Notes: generated by a model not told the origin, from the sequence alone. Numbered from the stretch's first letter, positions 39,360-51,224 are shown. The stretch: 64,000 nt of DNA from Atlantibacter subterraneus (GCF_007570865.1 NZ_VLPS01000008.1:372001-436000); one strand, 5' to 3'. Program-made: numbers and translations.

Positions 39360-40459
39360 TACAGTCTCATTGGCATAACAACGTAAGCAGCCGACTGCGA
39401 TGCGGCATCTTCAATCTGTACACTCGATACCGAGTCCGTCAGCAGAATGCGCACATTTTCGCACTTAAGCGCATTCAGCACGTCCAGCACGTAGCTAACG
39501 TTAAAACCGATCTCCATCTCGGTGCCCGCGTAGGTCACGTCGAGGATCTCTTCGGCTTCTTCCTGTTCCGGGTTGTTAGCGGTGATTTTCAGCTGGTTTT
39601 CGCTGACGTACAGACGCACGCCGCGGAACTTCTCGTTAGAGAGAATAGCCGCCCGGGCGAATGCCTGTTTCAGCAGGTCACAGCCCGCATCCAGGTGTTT
39701 ATCCGGATTTTTCGGCAATACGCGACGATAGTCAGGGAAACGGCCATCCACCAGCTTGGAGGTGAAGATGTAGTCGTTAACGTGAGCGCGAATATTGTTG
39801 CTGCCAATCTGAATGCGCAGCGGGCTGTCGCCGCCATCGAGCATACGCATCAGCTCCAGCACGCCTTTACGCGGCACGATCACCGAATGGTTTGGCAGCG
39901 GTTGGCCTACCGGCATCGCGCATACCGCCAGACGATGTCCGTCGGTCGCCACGGTGCGCAGCTCTTCGCCTTCGGTTTCAAACAGCATCCCGTTCAGGTA
40001 ATACCGCACGTCCTGATGGGCCATGGAGAACTGGGTCGCTTCGATCAGGCGCTTCATGGTGGCCTGCGGGAGCGTGAACTCCACTTCGCTCTGCCAGTCG
40101 TCCAGATTCGGGAAGTCCGCCGCCGGTAACGTAGACAGCGAGAAGCGGCTGCGCCCGGAGCGCACCAGCATTCTGTCGCCTTCCAGCGTAACGGCGATTT
40201 CCGCCCCTTCCGGCAAGCCACGGCAGATATCGAAGAATTTGCGCGCCGGCACGGTGGTCGCGCCCGCCTGGTGCGGTAGCGACAGCGCCACGCGCGCGAT
40301 CATCTCCATTTCGAGATCGGTTCCGGTCAGCGAAAGGGTCCCGTCCGTCACCTGCAACAGCAGGTTTCCGAGGATCGGTAACGTCGGACGGCCGCCTAAC
40401 GGGCCGCTAACCTGCTGGAGCGGTTTTAATAAATGTTCACGTTCAACGGTAAATTTCAT
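39359..40459 (-). CDS. dnaN: DNA polymerase III beta sliding clamp
   Basis: The 366-residue clamp that encircles DNA and tethers polymerases. It starts [34 protein letters not shown] and ends with the conserved YVVMPMRL that lines the peptide-binding pocket. It follows dnaA by four bases, the usual arrangement. Confidence 0.99.
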
Positions 40460-40463
40460 AGCG

Positions 40464-41843
40464 TCACGAAGATAATGTTCTGATTAAATTGGAGAAATCT
40501 TCTTTGATATCATGGCTTTCTTCACGCAACTGCTCAATCTTACGGCAGGCGTGGAGAACCGTGGTATGGTCGCGGCCACCAAACGCATCGCCGATTTCCG
40601 GCAGGCTGTGGTTGGTTAGCTCTTTGGCCAGCGCCATCGCCATCTGGCGCGGACGCGCTACCGAACGGGAGCGCCGTTTGGAGAGCAAATCCGCCACCTT
40701 GATCTTGTAATACTCCGCCACCGTCTTTTGAATATTGTCGATGGTGACCAGCTTTTCCTGAAGCGCCAGCAGATCGCGCAGGGCTTCACGCACGAAGTCG
40801 ATGGTAATCGCCCGCCCGGTAAAGTTGGCGTTGGCGATCACCCGGTTCAGTGCGCCTTCCAGCTCACGCACGTTGGATCGCAGGCGTTTGGCGATAAAGA
40901 ACGCCACTTCACCCGGCAGGCGAATATCGTTCTCGTCGGCCTTTTTCATCAGGATCGCGACGCGCGTTTCTAACTCTGGCGGTTCAATGGCAACCGTCAG
41001 CCCCCAGCCGAAGCGCGATTTCAGACGATCCTCCACCCCGTTGATCTCTTTTGGATAACGATCCGAGGTAAGAATGATCTGCTGATTGCCTTCCAGCAGG
41101 GCGTTAAAGGTGTGGAAAAACTCTTCCTGCGAACGCTCTTTGTTGGCGAAAAATTGAATATCGTCAATTAACAGCGCGTCCACCGAACGGTAATAGCGTT
41201 TGAACTCTTCAATGGCGTTGTTCTGCAGCGCTTTCACCATGTCCTGAACGAAGCGTTCTGAGTGCATGTAAACCACTTTGGCATTGGGTTTACGCGCCAT
41301 GATGCCGTTGCCTACCGCGTGCAGCAGGTGCGTTTTACCCAGGCCGGTTCCACCATACAGGAACAGCGGGTTATACGCGCCGCCAGGATTATCCGCCACC
41401 TGACGGGCCGCCGCGCGCGCCAGCTGGTTGGATTTACCCTCAACGAAATTATCAAAGGTGTGTTTAACGTTAACGTTGGAGCGATATGACGGCTCCGCAG
41501 GCGCAGGCACATTATCCCATGCCGGGCGCGCCGGTGCGGCAGGCGCAACCTGGGCGGGTTTGGCCTGGCTTGCCGGGATGGCATTACTGCGCACCACGGG
41601 CTTGGTTCCCACTTCAAAACGCAGCAGCGGGGCGTCAGCACCGCAGAAATCATTCAGCAGGCCGTTAATATTATTGAGGTACTTATCCCTGACCCAATCG
41701 AGCACGAAACGGTTTGGCGCATACAAAGCCAGCGTGTTGTCGCTCAGTTCCGCCTGTAGGGGGCGTATCCACATACTGAATTCTGTGGCTGGTAACTCAT
41801 CCTGCAATCGGGCAAGACACTGCTGCCAAAGCGAAAGTGACAC
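40464..41843 (-). CDS. dnaA: Chromosomal replication initiator DnaA
   Basis: The 459-residue AAA+ initiator that melts oriC. The start is GTG at 41843 ([10 protein letters not shown]) after GGAG, equal to the E. coli start; the frame continues upstream but is not coding. Walker A GGTGLGKT, Walker [10 protein letters not shown], and the DNA-binding signature [15 protein letters not shown] near the C-terminus are present. The linker domain II (about 85-130) is shorter and more divergent than in E. coli, rich in Ala and Pro. Confidence 0.99.
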   Translation of the reverse strand: MSLSLWQQCLARLQDELPATEFSMWIRPLQAELSDNTLALYAPNRFVLDWVRDKYLNNINGLLNDFCGADAPLLRFEVGTKPVVRSNAIPASQAKPAQVAPAAPARPAWDNVPAPAEPSYRSNVNVKHTFDNFVEGKSNQLARAAARQVADNPGGAYNPLFLYGGTGLGKTHLLHAVGNGIMARKPNAKVVYMHSERFVQDMVKALQNNAIEEFKRYYRSVDALLIDDIQFFANKERSQEEFFHTFNALLEGNQQIILTSDRYPKEINGVEDRLKSRFGWGLTVAIEPPELETRVAILMKKADENDIRLPGEVAFFIAKRLRSNVRELEGALNRVIANANFTGRAITIDFVREALRDLLALQEKLVTIDNIQKTVAEYYKIKVADLLSKRRSRSVARPRQMAMALAKELTNHSLPEIGDAFGGRDHTTVLHACRKIEQLREESHDIKEDFSNLIRTLSS

Positions 41844-42587
<744 letters not shown>

Positions 42588-42604
42588 TAAAAGCTAACCG
42601 CCTG

Positions 42605-42964
42605 GTGGTTAAGCTCGCATTTCCCAGGGAGTTACGTTTGTTAACTCCCAATCATTTCACTTTCGTCTTCCAGCAGCCACTTCGGGCTGGCACGCCGCAA
42701 ATCACCATCCTCGGCCGCCTTAACTCGCTGGGGCATCCCCGTATCGGTCTTACCGTCGCGAAAAAAAACGTAAAACGTGCCCATGAGCGCAATCGGATTA
42801 AACGTCTGACGCGTGAAAGCTTTCGTTTACGTCAGCATGAACTCCCGCCGATGGATTTTGTGGTGGTCGCGAAACGCGGTATTGCCGATCTCGATAATCG
42901 GGCGCTTTCGGAAGCATTGGAAAAGTTATGGCGCCGCCATTGTCGCCTGGCTCGCGAGTCCTGA
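42605..42964 (+). CDS. rnpA: Ribonuclease P protein component
   Basis: A 119-residue basic protein that assists the RNase P RNA in trimming tRNA 5' ends. It starts at GTG ([12 protein letters not shown]) as in E. coli, and holds the RNR signature [18 protein letters not shown]. It begins 17 bases after rpmH and its last 37 bases overlap yidD. Confidence 0.98.
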   Translation: MVKLAFPRELRLLTPNHFTFVFQQPLRAGTPQITILGRLNSLGHPRIGLTVAKKNVKRAHERNRIKRLTRESFRLRQHELPPMDFVVVAKRGIADLDNRALSEALEKLWRRHCRLARES

Positions 42965-43185
42965 TCGGTCTCATCCGGGTCTATCAACGCCTGATAAGTC
43001 CGCTTCTCGGGCCGCACTGCCGTTTCACACCAACCTGTTCTCACTACGGAATTGAGGCATTGCGCAGGTTTGGAGTGATAAAAGGCAGTTGGTTGACAGT
43101 GAAACGCGTATTAAAATGCCACCCTTTACACCCAGGTGGCGACGACCCCGTCCCGCCAGGACCTTTTGATACCAGAGAACACTAA
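42928..43185 (+). CDS. yidD: Membrane protein insertion efficiency factor YidD
   Basis: An 85-residue amphipathic protein of the Haemolytic/YidD family ([26 protein letters not shown]). It assists YidC-dependent insertion at the inner membrane. The conserved cysteines in PHCRF and PTCSHY and the C-terminal [13 protein letters not shown] are present. It overlaps rnpA in a different frame, as in many bacteria. Confidence 0.96.
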   Translation: MAPPLSPGSRVLIGLIRVYQRLISPLLGPHCRFTPTCSHYGIEALRRFGVIKGSWLTVKRVLKCHPLHPGGDDPVPPGPFDTREH

Positions 43186-43187
43186 CG

Positions 43188-44831
43188 ATGGATTCGCAAC
43201 GCAATCTCCTTCTCATCGCTTTGTTGTTCGTGTCTTTCATGATCTGGCAAGCCTGGGAGCAGGATAAAAATCCTCAGCCCCAGCAACAGCAGACCACGCA
43301 GACTACGACCACCGCAGCGGGTAGTGCCAGCCAGGGCGTACCAGCCAGTGGCCAGGGGAAACTCATTACGGTTAAAACCGACGTCCTGTCTCTTACCATC
43401 AACACGCGTGGTGGTGATATTGAGCAGGCTCTGCTTTTGGGCTACCCGAAAGAGCTGGGTTCTAACGAACCGTTCCAACTGCTGGAAACCACGCCGCAGT
43501 TTATCTATCAGGCACAAAGTGGCCTGACTGGCCGCGACGGCCCGGATAACCCGGCTAACGGCGCGCGTCCGCTGTATAACGTTGAGAGCGATAGCTTTGC
43601 GCTGGCTGACGGCCAGAACGAGCTGGTGATCCCGCTGACCTGGACCGATGCCGCAGGCAACACCTTTACCAAATCCTTCACCCTGAAGCGCGGTGAATAT
43701 GCGGTGAACGTGGGCTACAACGTGCAGAACGCCAGTGAGAAGCCGCTTGAGCTGTCTACCTTTGGCCAGTTGAAGCAGACCATCAATCTGCCAACCCATC
43801 GTGATACCGGCAGCAACAACTTTGCGTTGCACACCTTCCGTGGCGCGGCGTATTCGACCCCTGACGCGAAGTATGAAAAATACAAGTTTGACACCATCGC
43901 CGATAACGAGAACCTGAACGTCAGCTCTAACGGCGGCTGGGTTGCGATGCTGCAACAGTACTTCGCCACCGCGTGGGTACCACGTAACGACGGCGCGAAT
44001 AACTTCTATACCGCTAACCTGGGTAACGGCGTAGCGGCAATTGGTTATAAATCTGCACCGGTTCTGGTTCAGCCTGGCCAGACTGGCACGCTGGGCAGCA
44101 CCCTGTGGGTTGGCCCGGAAATTCAGGACAAAATGGCTGCCGTTGCGCCGCACCTGGATTTAACCGTGGATTACGGCTGGTTGTGGTTTATCTCTCAGCC
44201 GCTGTTTAAGCTGCTGAAGTGGATCCACAGCTTCCTGGGCAACTGGGGCTTCTCGATCATCGCTATCACCTTTATCGTTCGTGGCGTGATGTACCCGCTG
44301 ACTAAAGCGCAGTACACCTCGATGGCGAAAATGCGTTTGCTGCAGCCGAAGATTCAGGCGATGCGCGAGCGTCTGGGCGATGATAAGCAACGCATCAGCC
44401 AGGAAATGATGGCGCTGTACAAGTCGGAAAAAGTGAACCCGCTGGGTGGCTGCTTCCCGCTGCTGATTCAGATGCCTATCTTCCTTGCGCTGTACTACAT
44501 GCTGATGGGTTCCGTGGAGCTGCGCCATGCGCCGTTCGCCCTGTGGATCCATGACTTGTCAGCCCAGGACCCGTACTACATTCTGCCGATCCTGATGGGC
44601 GTGACGATGTTCTTCATCCAGAAGATGTCGCCGACCACCGTGACCGACCCGATGCAGCAGAAGATCATGACCTTTATGCCGGTCATCTTTACGGTCTTCT
44701 TCCTGTGGTTCCCGTCAGGTCTGGTGCTGTACTATATCGTCAGCAACCTGGTGACCATCCTTCAGCAGCAGCTGATTTATCGTGGTCTGGAGAAACGTGG
44801 TCTACATAGCCGCGAGAAGAAAAGCTCTTAA
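43188..44831 (+). CDS. yidC: Membrane protein insertase YidC
   Basis: A 547-residue inner-membrane insertase. It has an N-terminal signal-anchor helix ([17 protein letters not shown]), a large periplasmic domain (about 25-340), and five C-terminal helices with the conserved arginine-bearing region [21 protein letters not shown]. It starts two bases after yidD. The length matches E. coli (548). Confidence 0.98.
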   Translation: MDSQRNLLLIALLFVSFMIWQAWEQDKNPQPQQQQTTQTTTTAAGSASQGVPASGQGKLITVKTDVLSLTINTRGGDIEQALLLGYPKELGSNEPFQLLETTPQFIYQAQSGLTGRDGPDNPANGARPLYNVESDSFALADGQNELVIPLTWTDAAGNTFTKSFTLKRGEYAVNVGYNVQNASEKPLELSTFGQLKQTINLPTHRDTGSNNFALHTFRGAAYSTPDAKYEKYKFDTIADNENLNVSSNGGWVAMLQQYFATAWVPRNDGANNFYTANLGNGVAAIGYKSAPVLVQPGQTGTLGSTLWVGPEIQDKMAAVAPHLDLTVDYGWLWFISQPLFKLLKWIHSFLGNWGFSIIAITFIVRGVMYPLTKAQYTSMAKMRLLQPKIQAMRERLGDDKQRISQEMMALYKSEKVNPLGGCFPLLIQMPIFLALYYMLMGSVELRHAPFALWIHDLSAQDPYYILPILMGVTMFFIQKMSPTTVTDPMQQKIMTFMPVIFTVFFLWFPSGLVLYYIVSNLVTILQQQLIYRGLEKRGLHSREKKSS

Positions 44832-44857
44832 TCCGATAGTCGGTAAAAGCTAATATG

Positions 44858-44885
44858 GAAGGCGGTCGATAGACCGCCTTTTTTA
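44858..44885 (+). terminator. yidC-mnmE intergenic terminator
   Basis: Stem AAGGCGGTC / GACCGCCTT with a short loop followed by TTTTTT. It lies between yidC and mnmE and may act as a partial terminator. Confidence 0.82.
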
Positions 44886-44924
44886 TTGTTCAGTATTAAC
44901 AGACAGAAACCACAGAGAAATTTC

Positions 44925-46289
44925 ATGAGCCATAACGACACTATCGTCGCCCAGGCCACCCCTCCGGGACGTGGCGGCGTGGGCATTCTGCGTATCTCCG
45001 GCCTGAAAGCGCGCGATGTGGCGCAGGCGGTGCTGGGCAAACTGCCGAAGCCGCGCTATGCCGACTATCTGCCGTTTCGCGATGTGGATAACGCCGCGCT
45101 CGATCAGGGCATCGCCCTGTGGTTTCCTGGCCCTAACTCCTTTACCGGCGAAGACGTGCTGGAATTACAGGGCCACGGCGGCCCGGTGATCCTTGACCTG
45201 CTGTTAAAGCGCATCCTGACTATTCCCGGCGTACGCATCGCAAAGCCCGGCGAGTTTTCCGAGCGCGCCTTCCTGAACGATAAGCTCGATTTAGCCCAGG
45301 CCGAAGCGATTGCCGACCTGATCGACGCCAGCTCAGAGCAGGCGGCGCGTTCGGCGCTCAACTCATTGCAGGGTGCATTTTCCACCCGCGTGAATCAGTT
45401 GGTGGAAGCACTTACTCACCTGCGAATCTACGTGGAAGCGGCCATCGACTTCCCGGATGAAGAGATCGACTTCCTTTCCGATGGCAAAATCGAAGCGCAG
45501 CTTAACGACGTAATGGCCGATCTCGACGCGGTACGCGCCGAAGCGCGCCAGGGCAGCCTGCTGCGTGAAGGGATGAAAGTGGTGATCGCCGGGCGGCCAA
45601 ACGCCGGAAAATCGAGCCTGCTGAACGCACTGGCGGGCCGTGAGGCCGCGATTGTCACCGATATCGCCGGGACCACGCGCGATGTACTGCGCGAGCATAT
45701 CCACATTGACGGCATGCCGCTGCATATCATCGATACCGCCGGTCTGCGCGAAGCCAGCGATGAAGTCGAACGCATTGGCATTGAACGCGCCTGGCAGGAA
45801 ATCGAGCAGGCGGACCGGGTGCTGTTTATGGTGGACGGCACCACCACCGATGCCACCGATCCGGCAGCGATTTGGCCCGATTTTATCGCCCGCTTACCGG
45901 AAAAGTTGCCGATTACCGTGGTGCGTAACAAAGCGGATATCACCGGCGAAACCCAGGGGCTAAGCGAAGTGAATGGTCACTCACTTATTCGCCTGTCGGC
46001 ACGTACCGGCAATGGCGTCGACGTGCTGCGCGACCATCTGAAACGCAGCATGGGCTTTGATACCAATATGGAAGGCGGCTTCCTGGCGCGCCGTCGTCAT
46101 TTGCAGGCGCTGGAAACCGCCGCCCAGCATCTGGAGCAAGGTAAAGCGCAGCTGCTGGGCGCATGGGCGGGCGAGCTGCTGGCGGAAGAACTGCGTCTCG
46201 CCCAGCAGAGCCTGAGCGAAATCACCGGGGAATTTACGTCTGATGATTTGCTGGGACGGATTTTTTCCAGCTTTTGTATTGGCAAGTAA
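44925..46289 (+). CDS. mnmE: tRNA uridine 5-carboxymethylaminomethyl modification GTPase
   Basis: A 454-residue GTPase that, with MnmG, modifies U34 of certain tRNAs. The start at 44925 ([18 protein letters not shown]) matches E. coli; the frame extends 13 codons further without support. G1 is [10 protein letters not shown]3 DTAGLRE, G4 NKAD, and the C-terminal catalytic CIGK is intact. A hairpin (46301-46327) follows. Confidence 0.97.
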   Translation: MSHNDTIVAQATPPGRGGVGILRISGLKARDVAQAVLGKLPKPRYADYLPFRDVDNAALDQGIALWFPGPNSFTGEDVLELQGHGGPVILDLLLKRILTIPGVRIAKPGEFSERAFLNDKLDLAQAEAIADLIDASSEQAARSALNSLQGAFSTRVNQLVEALTHLRIYVEAAIDFPDEEIDFLSDGKIEAQLNDVMADLDAVRAEARQGSLLREGMKVVIAGRPNAGKSSLLNALAGREAAIVTDIAGTTRDVLREHIHIDGMPLHIIDTAGLREASDEVERIGIERAWQEIEQADRVLFMVDGTTTDATDPAAIWPDFIARLPEKLPITVVRNKADITGETQGLSEVNGHSLIRLSARTGNGVDVLRDHLKRSMGFDTNMEGGFLARRRHLQALETAAQHLEQGKAQLLGAWAGELLAEELRLAQQSLSEITGEFTSDDLLGRIFSSFCIGK

Positions 46290-46300
46290 TGCTTCACGAT

Positions 46301-46327
46301 GCCGCAGTAGCCGAAGGCTATTGCGGC
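46301..46327 (+). terminator. Probable mnmE terminator
   Basis: Twelve-base stem GCCGCAGTAGCC / GGCTATTGCGGC with one G-U pair and a GAA loop, 11 bases after mnmE. The T run after it is weak. Confidence 0.6.
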
Positions 46328-46447
46328 TTCACGTCCTCTTTCCCCGCTATAAATATCGCGACAAACCAAACCGTTGAATCAAGGAGATTCCTGATATTTT
46401 CCTGGATTAATAAATAAGTGATGTGCGTTTATTTTCTGGATTTTAAC

Positions 46448-46506
46448 TGTGATATTAATCACAATTAAAATAATCACTGATGGACAAATATTTTGATTAA
46501 CATAAT
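46448..46506 (+). promoter_or_regulatory. CRP site and promoter of the tna operon
   Basis: A perfect CRP site TGTGA-TATTAA-TCACA at 46448-46463 precedes a -10-like CATAAT (46501-46506), placing CRP near -60 of the predicted start. Catabolite control of tnaCAB is known in E. coli. Confidence 0.85.
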
Positions 46507-46538
46507 GTAGCAATGTGTCTAATCAGGATAACTCAATC

Positions 46539-46613
46539 ATGATTATCTTAAATACATACATCATCTCTAAATGGTTTAATGTTGACAATACCATTGCCTA
46601 TCATCATCCTTAA
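46539..46613 (+). CDS. tnaC: Tryptophanase operon leader peptide TnaC
   Basis: A 24-codon leader ending HHP-stop. The three residues needed for tryptophan-dependent ribosome stalling sit at the same positions as in E. coli: Trp12, Asp16 and Pro24, within ISKWFNVDNTIAYHHP. When tryptophan is abundant the ribosome stalls at the stop and hides the Rho loading site in the 262-base spacer to tnaA, allowing transcription. Other positions differ freely from E. coli. Confidence 0.95.
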   Translation: MIILNTYIISKWFNVDNTIAYHHP

Positions 46614-46875
46614 TTCTCTTCGCTCCACCTCTACCAAAAAATAAAATAGATTTCATACAATCTATTGATTTGGTATGCCCTGAATAAATCCGCTCATTAT
46701 TTTGGTTGCAGCATGCAGCCCTGGATACGCTTACGCCGCGTATTTCAGGTGAATCACTGCAATAGCAATAAATGCGCTACGGATTATAAAAGACATACTC
46801 AAAAACTTTTTCTTGATTATTTCTCGATAAATAGTCACCAGGTTCTTTATCATCGAATTACCCAAGGATTATGTA

Positions 46876-48291
46876 ATGGAAAACTTTAAGCATTTACCTG
46901 AACCGTTCCGCATCAGAGTGATCGAACCCGTTAAACGCACTACCAGAGAGCATCGCGAAAGCGCCATTATTAAATCAGGGATGAACCCATTCCTGTTGGA
47001 TAGCGAAGATGTATTTATCGATTTATTGACCGATAGCGGTACCGGCGCGGTCACGCAAAATATGCAAGCGGCGATGCTGCGCGGTGACGAAGCTTATAGC
47101 GGTAGCCGCAGCTATTATGCGTTAGCGGACGCGGTAAAAAATATTTTTGGCTATCAGCACACCATTCCTACGCATCAGGGACGTGGCGCTGAACAAATTT
47201 ATATTCCGGTGTTAATCAAAAAACGTGAGCAGGAAAAAGGTTTAGACAGGACCAAAATGGTTGCTTTCTCAAACTATTTCTTCGATACCACGCAAGGCCA
47301 TAGCCAAATTAACGGTTGCACTGTTCGCAACGTTTATATTAAAGAAGCTTTCGACACCGCTGTACGCTACGACTTTAAAGGTAACTTCGATCTCGAAGGA
47401 TTAGAGCGCGGGATTGATGAAGTCGGTGCCAATAACGTACCGTATATTGTCGCAACGATTACCAGTAACTCTGCGGGTGGCCAGCCGGTATCGTTAGCAA
47501 ACCTGAAAGCCATGTACCGTATCGCTAAAAAATACGATATTCCAGTAGTCATGGACTCGGCACGTTTTGCAGAAAACGCGTATTTCATTCAGAAGCGTGA
47601 AGCGGAATATAAAGACTGGAGCATCCAGGAAATTACCCGCGAAACTTATAAATATGCAGATATGCTCGCCATGTCCGCGAAAAAAGACGCCATGGTGCCG
47701 ATGGGGGGATTACTCTGCATCAAGGATGACAGTTTCCTGGATGTTTATACCGAGTGCAGAACCCTTTGCGTAGTCCAGGAAGGCTTCCCTACCTACGGCG
47801 GTTTAGAAGGCGGCGCAATGGAGCGTCTGGCGGCCGGCCTGTATGATGGCATGGGGCAAGACTGGCTGGCTTACCGTATCGCTCAGGTACAGTATTTAGT
47901 TGATGGTCTTGAAGCCATTGGCGTAACCTGCCAGCAAGCGGGCGGCCATGCGGCATTTGTTGATGCCGGTAAATTATTACCGCATATTCCTGCTGAGCAA
48001 TTCCCTGCTCAGGCGCTTGCTTGCGAATTATATAAAGTGGCTGGCATCCGGGCCGTTGAAATTGGATCGTTCCTGTTGGGTCGCGATCCCAAAACCGGCA
48101 AACAATTACCCTGCCCGGCAGAATTGCTCCGCTTAACGATTCCACGTGCAACCTATACCCAGACGCATATGGACTTCATCATTGAAGCATTCCAGCATGT
48201 AAAAGAAAATGCGGCGAATATTAAAGGCCTGACGTTTACCTACGAGCCTAAAGTATTACGTCACTTCACGGCTAAACTTAAAGAAGTTTAA
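46876..48291 (+). CDS. tnaA: Tryptophanase TnaA
   Basis: A 471-residue pyridoxal phosphate enzyme that splits tryptophan to indole, pyruvate and ammonia. The PLP lysine is Lys270 in [12 protein letters not shown]. Sequence and length match E. coli TnaA throughout. This predicts an indole-positive organism. The gene and its flanks are visibly more AT-rich than the neighbouring mnmE and chrR. Confidence 0.98.
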   Translation: MENFKHLPEPFRIRVIEPVKRTTREHRESAIIKSGMNPFLLDSEDVFIDLLTDSGTGAVTQNMQAAMLRGDEAYSGSRSYYALADAVKNIFGYQHTIPTHQGRGAEQIYIPVLIKKREQEKGLDRTKMVAFSNYFFDTTQGHSQINGCTVRNVYIKEAFDTAVRYDFKGNFDLEGLERGIDEVGANNVPYIVATITSNSAGGQPVSLANLKAMYRIAKKYDIPVVMDSARFAENAYFIQKREAEYKDWSIQEITRETYKYADMLAMSAKKDAMVPMGGLLCIKDDSFLDVYTECRTLCVVQEGFPTYGGLEGGAMERLAAGLYDGMGQDWLAYRIAQVQYLVDGLEAIGVTCQQAGGHAAFVDAGKLLPHIPAEQFPAQALACELYKVAGIRAVEIGSFLLGRDPKTGKQLPCPAELLRLTIPRATYTQTHMDFIIEAFQHVKENAANIKGLTFTYEPKVLRHFTAKLKEV

Positions 48292-48302
48292 TAGCAAAGA
48301 GA

Positions 48303-48328
48303 TTGGGTGGTTAGCAATAACCACCCAA
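48303..48328 (+). repeat. tnaA-tnaB intercistronic hairpin
   Basis: Inverted repeat TTGGGTGGTTA / TAACCACCCAA with a GCAA loop, 12 bases after tnaA. It lacks a T run, so it may stabilise the tnaA 3' end or lower tnaB expression. Confidence 0.65.
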
Positions 48329-48396
48329 AACCATAAACTTTCATTGAGTTATTGCAAACATTATCAATTATAGCTTGCTATAATTAATGAGGCATC

Positions 48397-49647
48397 ATGG
48401 AAGAAAATTCGAATCCTAAACACTCAGCGTTTTGGGGCGTTATGGTAATTGCTGGGACGGTGATTGGCGGGGGGATGTTTGCTTTACCTGTTGATCTCGC
48501 AGGCGCCTGGTTTTTCTGGGCCGCTTTCATTTTAATAATCGCCTGGTTTTCAATGCTGCACTCGGGGCTATTATTATTAGAAGCCAACTTAAACTATCCC
48601 GTCGGTTCCAGTTTTAACACCATTACTAAAGATTTACTTGGCAACACCTGGAATATCGTCAGCGGTATTACCGTCGCCTTTGTTCTCTATATCCTCACCT
48701 ATGCTTATATCTCTGCTAATGGCGCGATCATTAGCGAAACTATCGCCATTAACATGGGGTCGCACGTCAATCCGCGAATTATTGGTATTTGTACCGCCGT
48801 GTTTGTTGCCAGCGTCTTATGGATAAGTTCATTAGCCGCAAGCAGGATCACTTCCCTGTTTCTGGGGATAAAAATCATTGCTTTTGTTATTGTTTTTGGT
48901 TCGTTTTTCTTCCAGGTTGACTATTCAATATTACGGGACGCTGGTGGAACCGGCGGCATTGATGCATCCTACTTCCCGTATATCTTCATGGCAATGCCCG
49001 TGTGCCTGGCCTCTTTTGGCTTTCACGGAAATATTCCCAGCCTGATCATTTGTTATGGAAAGCGAAAAGATAAACTTATAAAAAGTATCGTTTTAGGCTC
49101 GCTGTTGGCGCTGGTTATTTACCTGTTCTGGTTATATTGCACGATGGGTAATATTACTCGGGAAAGTTTCAAGGAAATTATCTCATCGGGCGGAAATGTC
49201 GATTCGCTGGTCAAATCTTTCCTCGGCACTAAACAACACGGGATTATAGAATTCTGCTTACTGGTGTTTTCTAACCTCGCCGTAGCCAGTTCGTTCTTTG
49301 GCGTGACGTTAGGATTATTTGATTATCTGGCAGACTTATTCAAAATGGATAATTCGCCATCAGGTCGTCTGAAGACCGTTTTATTAACCTTTCTCCCCCC
49401 TGCGGTTCTCTACCTGATTTTCCCTAATGGCTTTATCTATGGCATTGGTGGCGCAGGATTGTGTGCAACGGTATGGGCGGTAATCATTCCTGCCGCACTC
49501 GCTTTAAAGGCGCGGAAAAAATTCCCAGATCAAATGTTTACCGTATGGGGCGGCGTCCTGATCCCTTCCATTGTTATCTTGTTCGGTGTTGTCGTCATCC
49601 TCTGCTGGTTCGGTAATGTGTTCCATCTGTTGCCGCGATTCGGTTAA
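48397..49647 (+). CDS. tnaB: Low-affinity tryptophan permease TnaB
   Basis: A 416-residue member of the aromatic amino acid (HAAAP) permease family with about eleven hydrophobic segments. The start WGVMVIAGTVIGGGMFALPVDLAGAW is the family signature. It imports tryptophan for TnaA. A GAGG box precedes the ATG. A terminator hairpin (49679-49701) follows; mdtL, which is next in E. coli, is absent. Confidence 0.95.
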   Translation: MEENSNPKHSAFWGVMVIAGTVIGGGMFALPVDLAGAWFFWAAFILIIAWFSMLHSGLLLLEANLNYPVGSSFNTITKDLLGNTWNIVSGITVAFVLYILTYAYISANGAIISETIAINMGSHVNPRIIGICTAVFVASVLWISSLAASRITSLFLGIKIIAFVIVFGSFFFQVDYSILRDAGGTGGIDASYFPYIFMAMPVCLASFGFHGNIPSLIICYGKRKDKLIKSIVLGSLLALVIYLFWLYCTMGNITRESFKEIISSGGNVDSLVKSFLGTKQHGIIEFCLLVFSNLAVASSFFGVTLGLFDYLADLFKMDNSPSGRLKTVLLTFLPPAVLYLIFPNGFIYGIGGAGLCATVWAVIIPAALALKARKKFPDQMFTVWGGVLIPSIVILFGVVVILCWFGNVFHLLPRFG

Positions 49648-49678
49648 TCACAACGCTCGCCAACTTCCCGTCTTACTG

Positions 49679-49701
49679 AGCCGCTCCTCCCCGGAGCGGC
49701 T
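49679..49701 (+). terminator. tna operon terminator
   Basis: Nine-base-pair stem AGCCGCTCC / GGAGCGGCT with a TCCCC loop, 32 bases after tnaB. Confidence 0.75.
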
Positions 49702-49878
49702 ATTCTGGTCTATCGACACGGTTTCCTGATTCGTTAAAGCGACAGCATTCAGCTTAATGAATTGTAAAAGTGACGTTTTGGGCTTTTCGAAACCTTAATT
49801 CCGCATTAAAACCTAAGAACTATGCGCGATAATGTTGATTATCGTTTCCCTACCCTGACCATTATCATGGAGCGACAA

Positions 49879-50661
49879 ATGGCAACGCATTTTGCTCGAG
49901 GACTGTTAAGCCCCGACGCCCCCTTATCTCCACGACTGTGCGCCGCAAGTCTTGAGCTGGCGCGACAGTTACCCGAACACCGACGCCAGCGCTTTTTAGC
50001 TTCCCGTTCGTTGCTCGCCGAAATGATGTTCCGCTTTTTTGGTATTAAGACCCTTCCTCCTCTTCACACCACGCCGCAGGGTAAACCACAGTTTAGGGAT
50101 CGCGAGATGGCGGATTTCTCCATCGCTTACGCCGGGAATATAGTAGGCGTCGCGCTGACAACGGAAGGACGCTGCGGCCTGGATATGGCGCTCCAGCGCA
50201 CCACGCGCGGGTTTTCGTTACCCAATACCGGCGATCAGGCGTATCCGTTTACCAGTAATGAATCGACGTGGATCGCCAGGCAACACGACGTCATCGAAGC
50301 CAAAACCCAGCTGGTGACGTTACGCCATAGCGTGCTGAAAATGATGGGTGAAAAGGATCAAGCCTCGGATACGGTACAGCTCCAGCCCGCTGCCGGTAAA
50401 TTGCGGGTGGCAAACTGCCCTCAGGTAGAATCGATTTGCGATGCGGAGGATATCCTGATTTGGTCGGTTGCCGCCTCGCCCGCCATCGAAAAGCTGACGC
50501 TATGGCAATACCATCAGCAGAACTGGAAAATCCTGCCGGACATTCCGACCCGTCGCAACGATGAGGCCTCGCGCCTGATGCGTTTTACCAGCCTGCCGGC
50601 TGAAAAAGCTCATATACTCAATCATCCGCATTCCGTAACGTCAGGGAGTCATCATGTCTGA
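49879..50661 (+). CDS. yieE: 4'-phosphopantetheinyl transferase superfamily protein YieE
   Basis: A 260-residue protein that resembles Sfp/AcpT-type phosphopantetheinyl transferases, which load carrier proteins. It shows the family blocks RQRFLASRSLLAEMMF, PQGKPQF..FSIAYAGNIVGVAL and CGLDMALQR, the last holding the acidic metal site. The start at 49879 (MATHFARG) has GGAG seven bases upstream and equals E. coli YieE. The carrier it modifies is unknown. It overlaps chrR by eight bases. Confidence 0.9.
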   Translation: MATHFARGLLSPDAPLSPRLCAASLELARQLPEHRRQRFLASRSLLAEMMFRFFGIKTLPPLHTTPQGKPQFRDREMADFSIAYAGNIVGVALTTEGRCGLDMALQRTTRGFSLPNTGDQAYPFTSNESTWIARQHDVIEAKTQLVTLRHSVLKMMGEKDQASDTVQLQPAAGKLRVANCPQVESICDAEDILIWSVAASPAIEKLTLWQYHQQNWKILPDIPTRRNDEASRLMRFTSLPAEKAHILNHPHSVTSGSHHV

Positions 50662-51220
50662 ATCACTAAAAGTTGTGACACTACTGGGAAGCCTGCGTAA
50701 AGGCTCGTTTAACGCCATGGTTGCGCGTACGCTGCCGAAGCTGGCACCGGCAGGGATGGACATCGCCGCGCTGCCGACCATCGCGGATATCCCGCTGTAT
50801 GACGCTGATATCCAGCAGGACGAAGGTTTTCCGCAGAGCGTGGAAGCGATTGCGGCGCAAATCCGCGAAGCCGACGGCGTAGTGATTGTCACGCCGGAAT
50901 ATAACTATTCGGTGCCGGGCGGCCTGAAGAACGCCATCGACTGGCTGTCGCGCCTGCCCAACCAGCCGCTGGCGGGCAAGCCGGTGCTGATCCAGACCAG
51001 TTCTATGGGTGCCATTGGCGGCGCGCGCTGCCAGTATCATCTGCGCCAGATCCTGGTGTTCCTTGACGCCATGGTGATGAACAAGCCGGAGTTTATGGGC
51101 GGGGTGATCCAGAATAAAGTGGATACTCAGACGGGCGAAGTGATTGACCAGAGTACCCTTGACCATCTGACCGGGCAGTTAACGGCGTTTGGGGAGTATA
51201 TTCAGCGAGTGCGTAACTGA
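50654..51220 (+). CDS. chrR: NADPH-dependent FMN quinone/chromate reductase ChrR
   Basis: A 188-residue flavodoxin-fold enzyme (YieF) that reduces quinones by two electrons and can reduce chromate. The flavin site reads LLGSLRKGSFNAMVARTL and TPEYNYSVPGGLKNAIDWLSR. GGGAG lies six bases before its ATG, within the end of yieE. Confidence 0.94.
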   Translation: MSESLKVVTLLGSLRKGSFNAMVARTLPKLAPAGMDIAALPTIADIPLYDADIQQDEGFPQSVEAIAAQIREADGVVIVTPEYNYSVPGGLKNAIDWLSRLPNQPLAGKPVLIQTSSMGAIGGARCQYHLRQILVFLDAMVMNKPEFMGGVIQNKVDTQTGEVIDQSTLDHLTGQLTAFGEYIQRVRN

Positions 51221-51224
51221 TGTG

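Noticed and set aside
43182-44153. A 323-codon open frame on the minus strand opposite yidC
   Set aside because: Antisense shadow of yidC; low-complexity, His/Arg/Gln-rich content.
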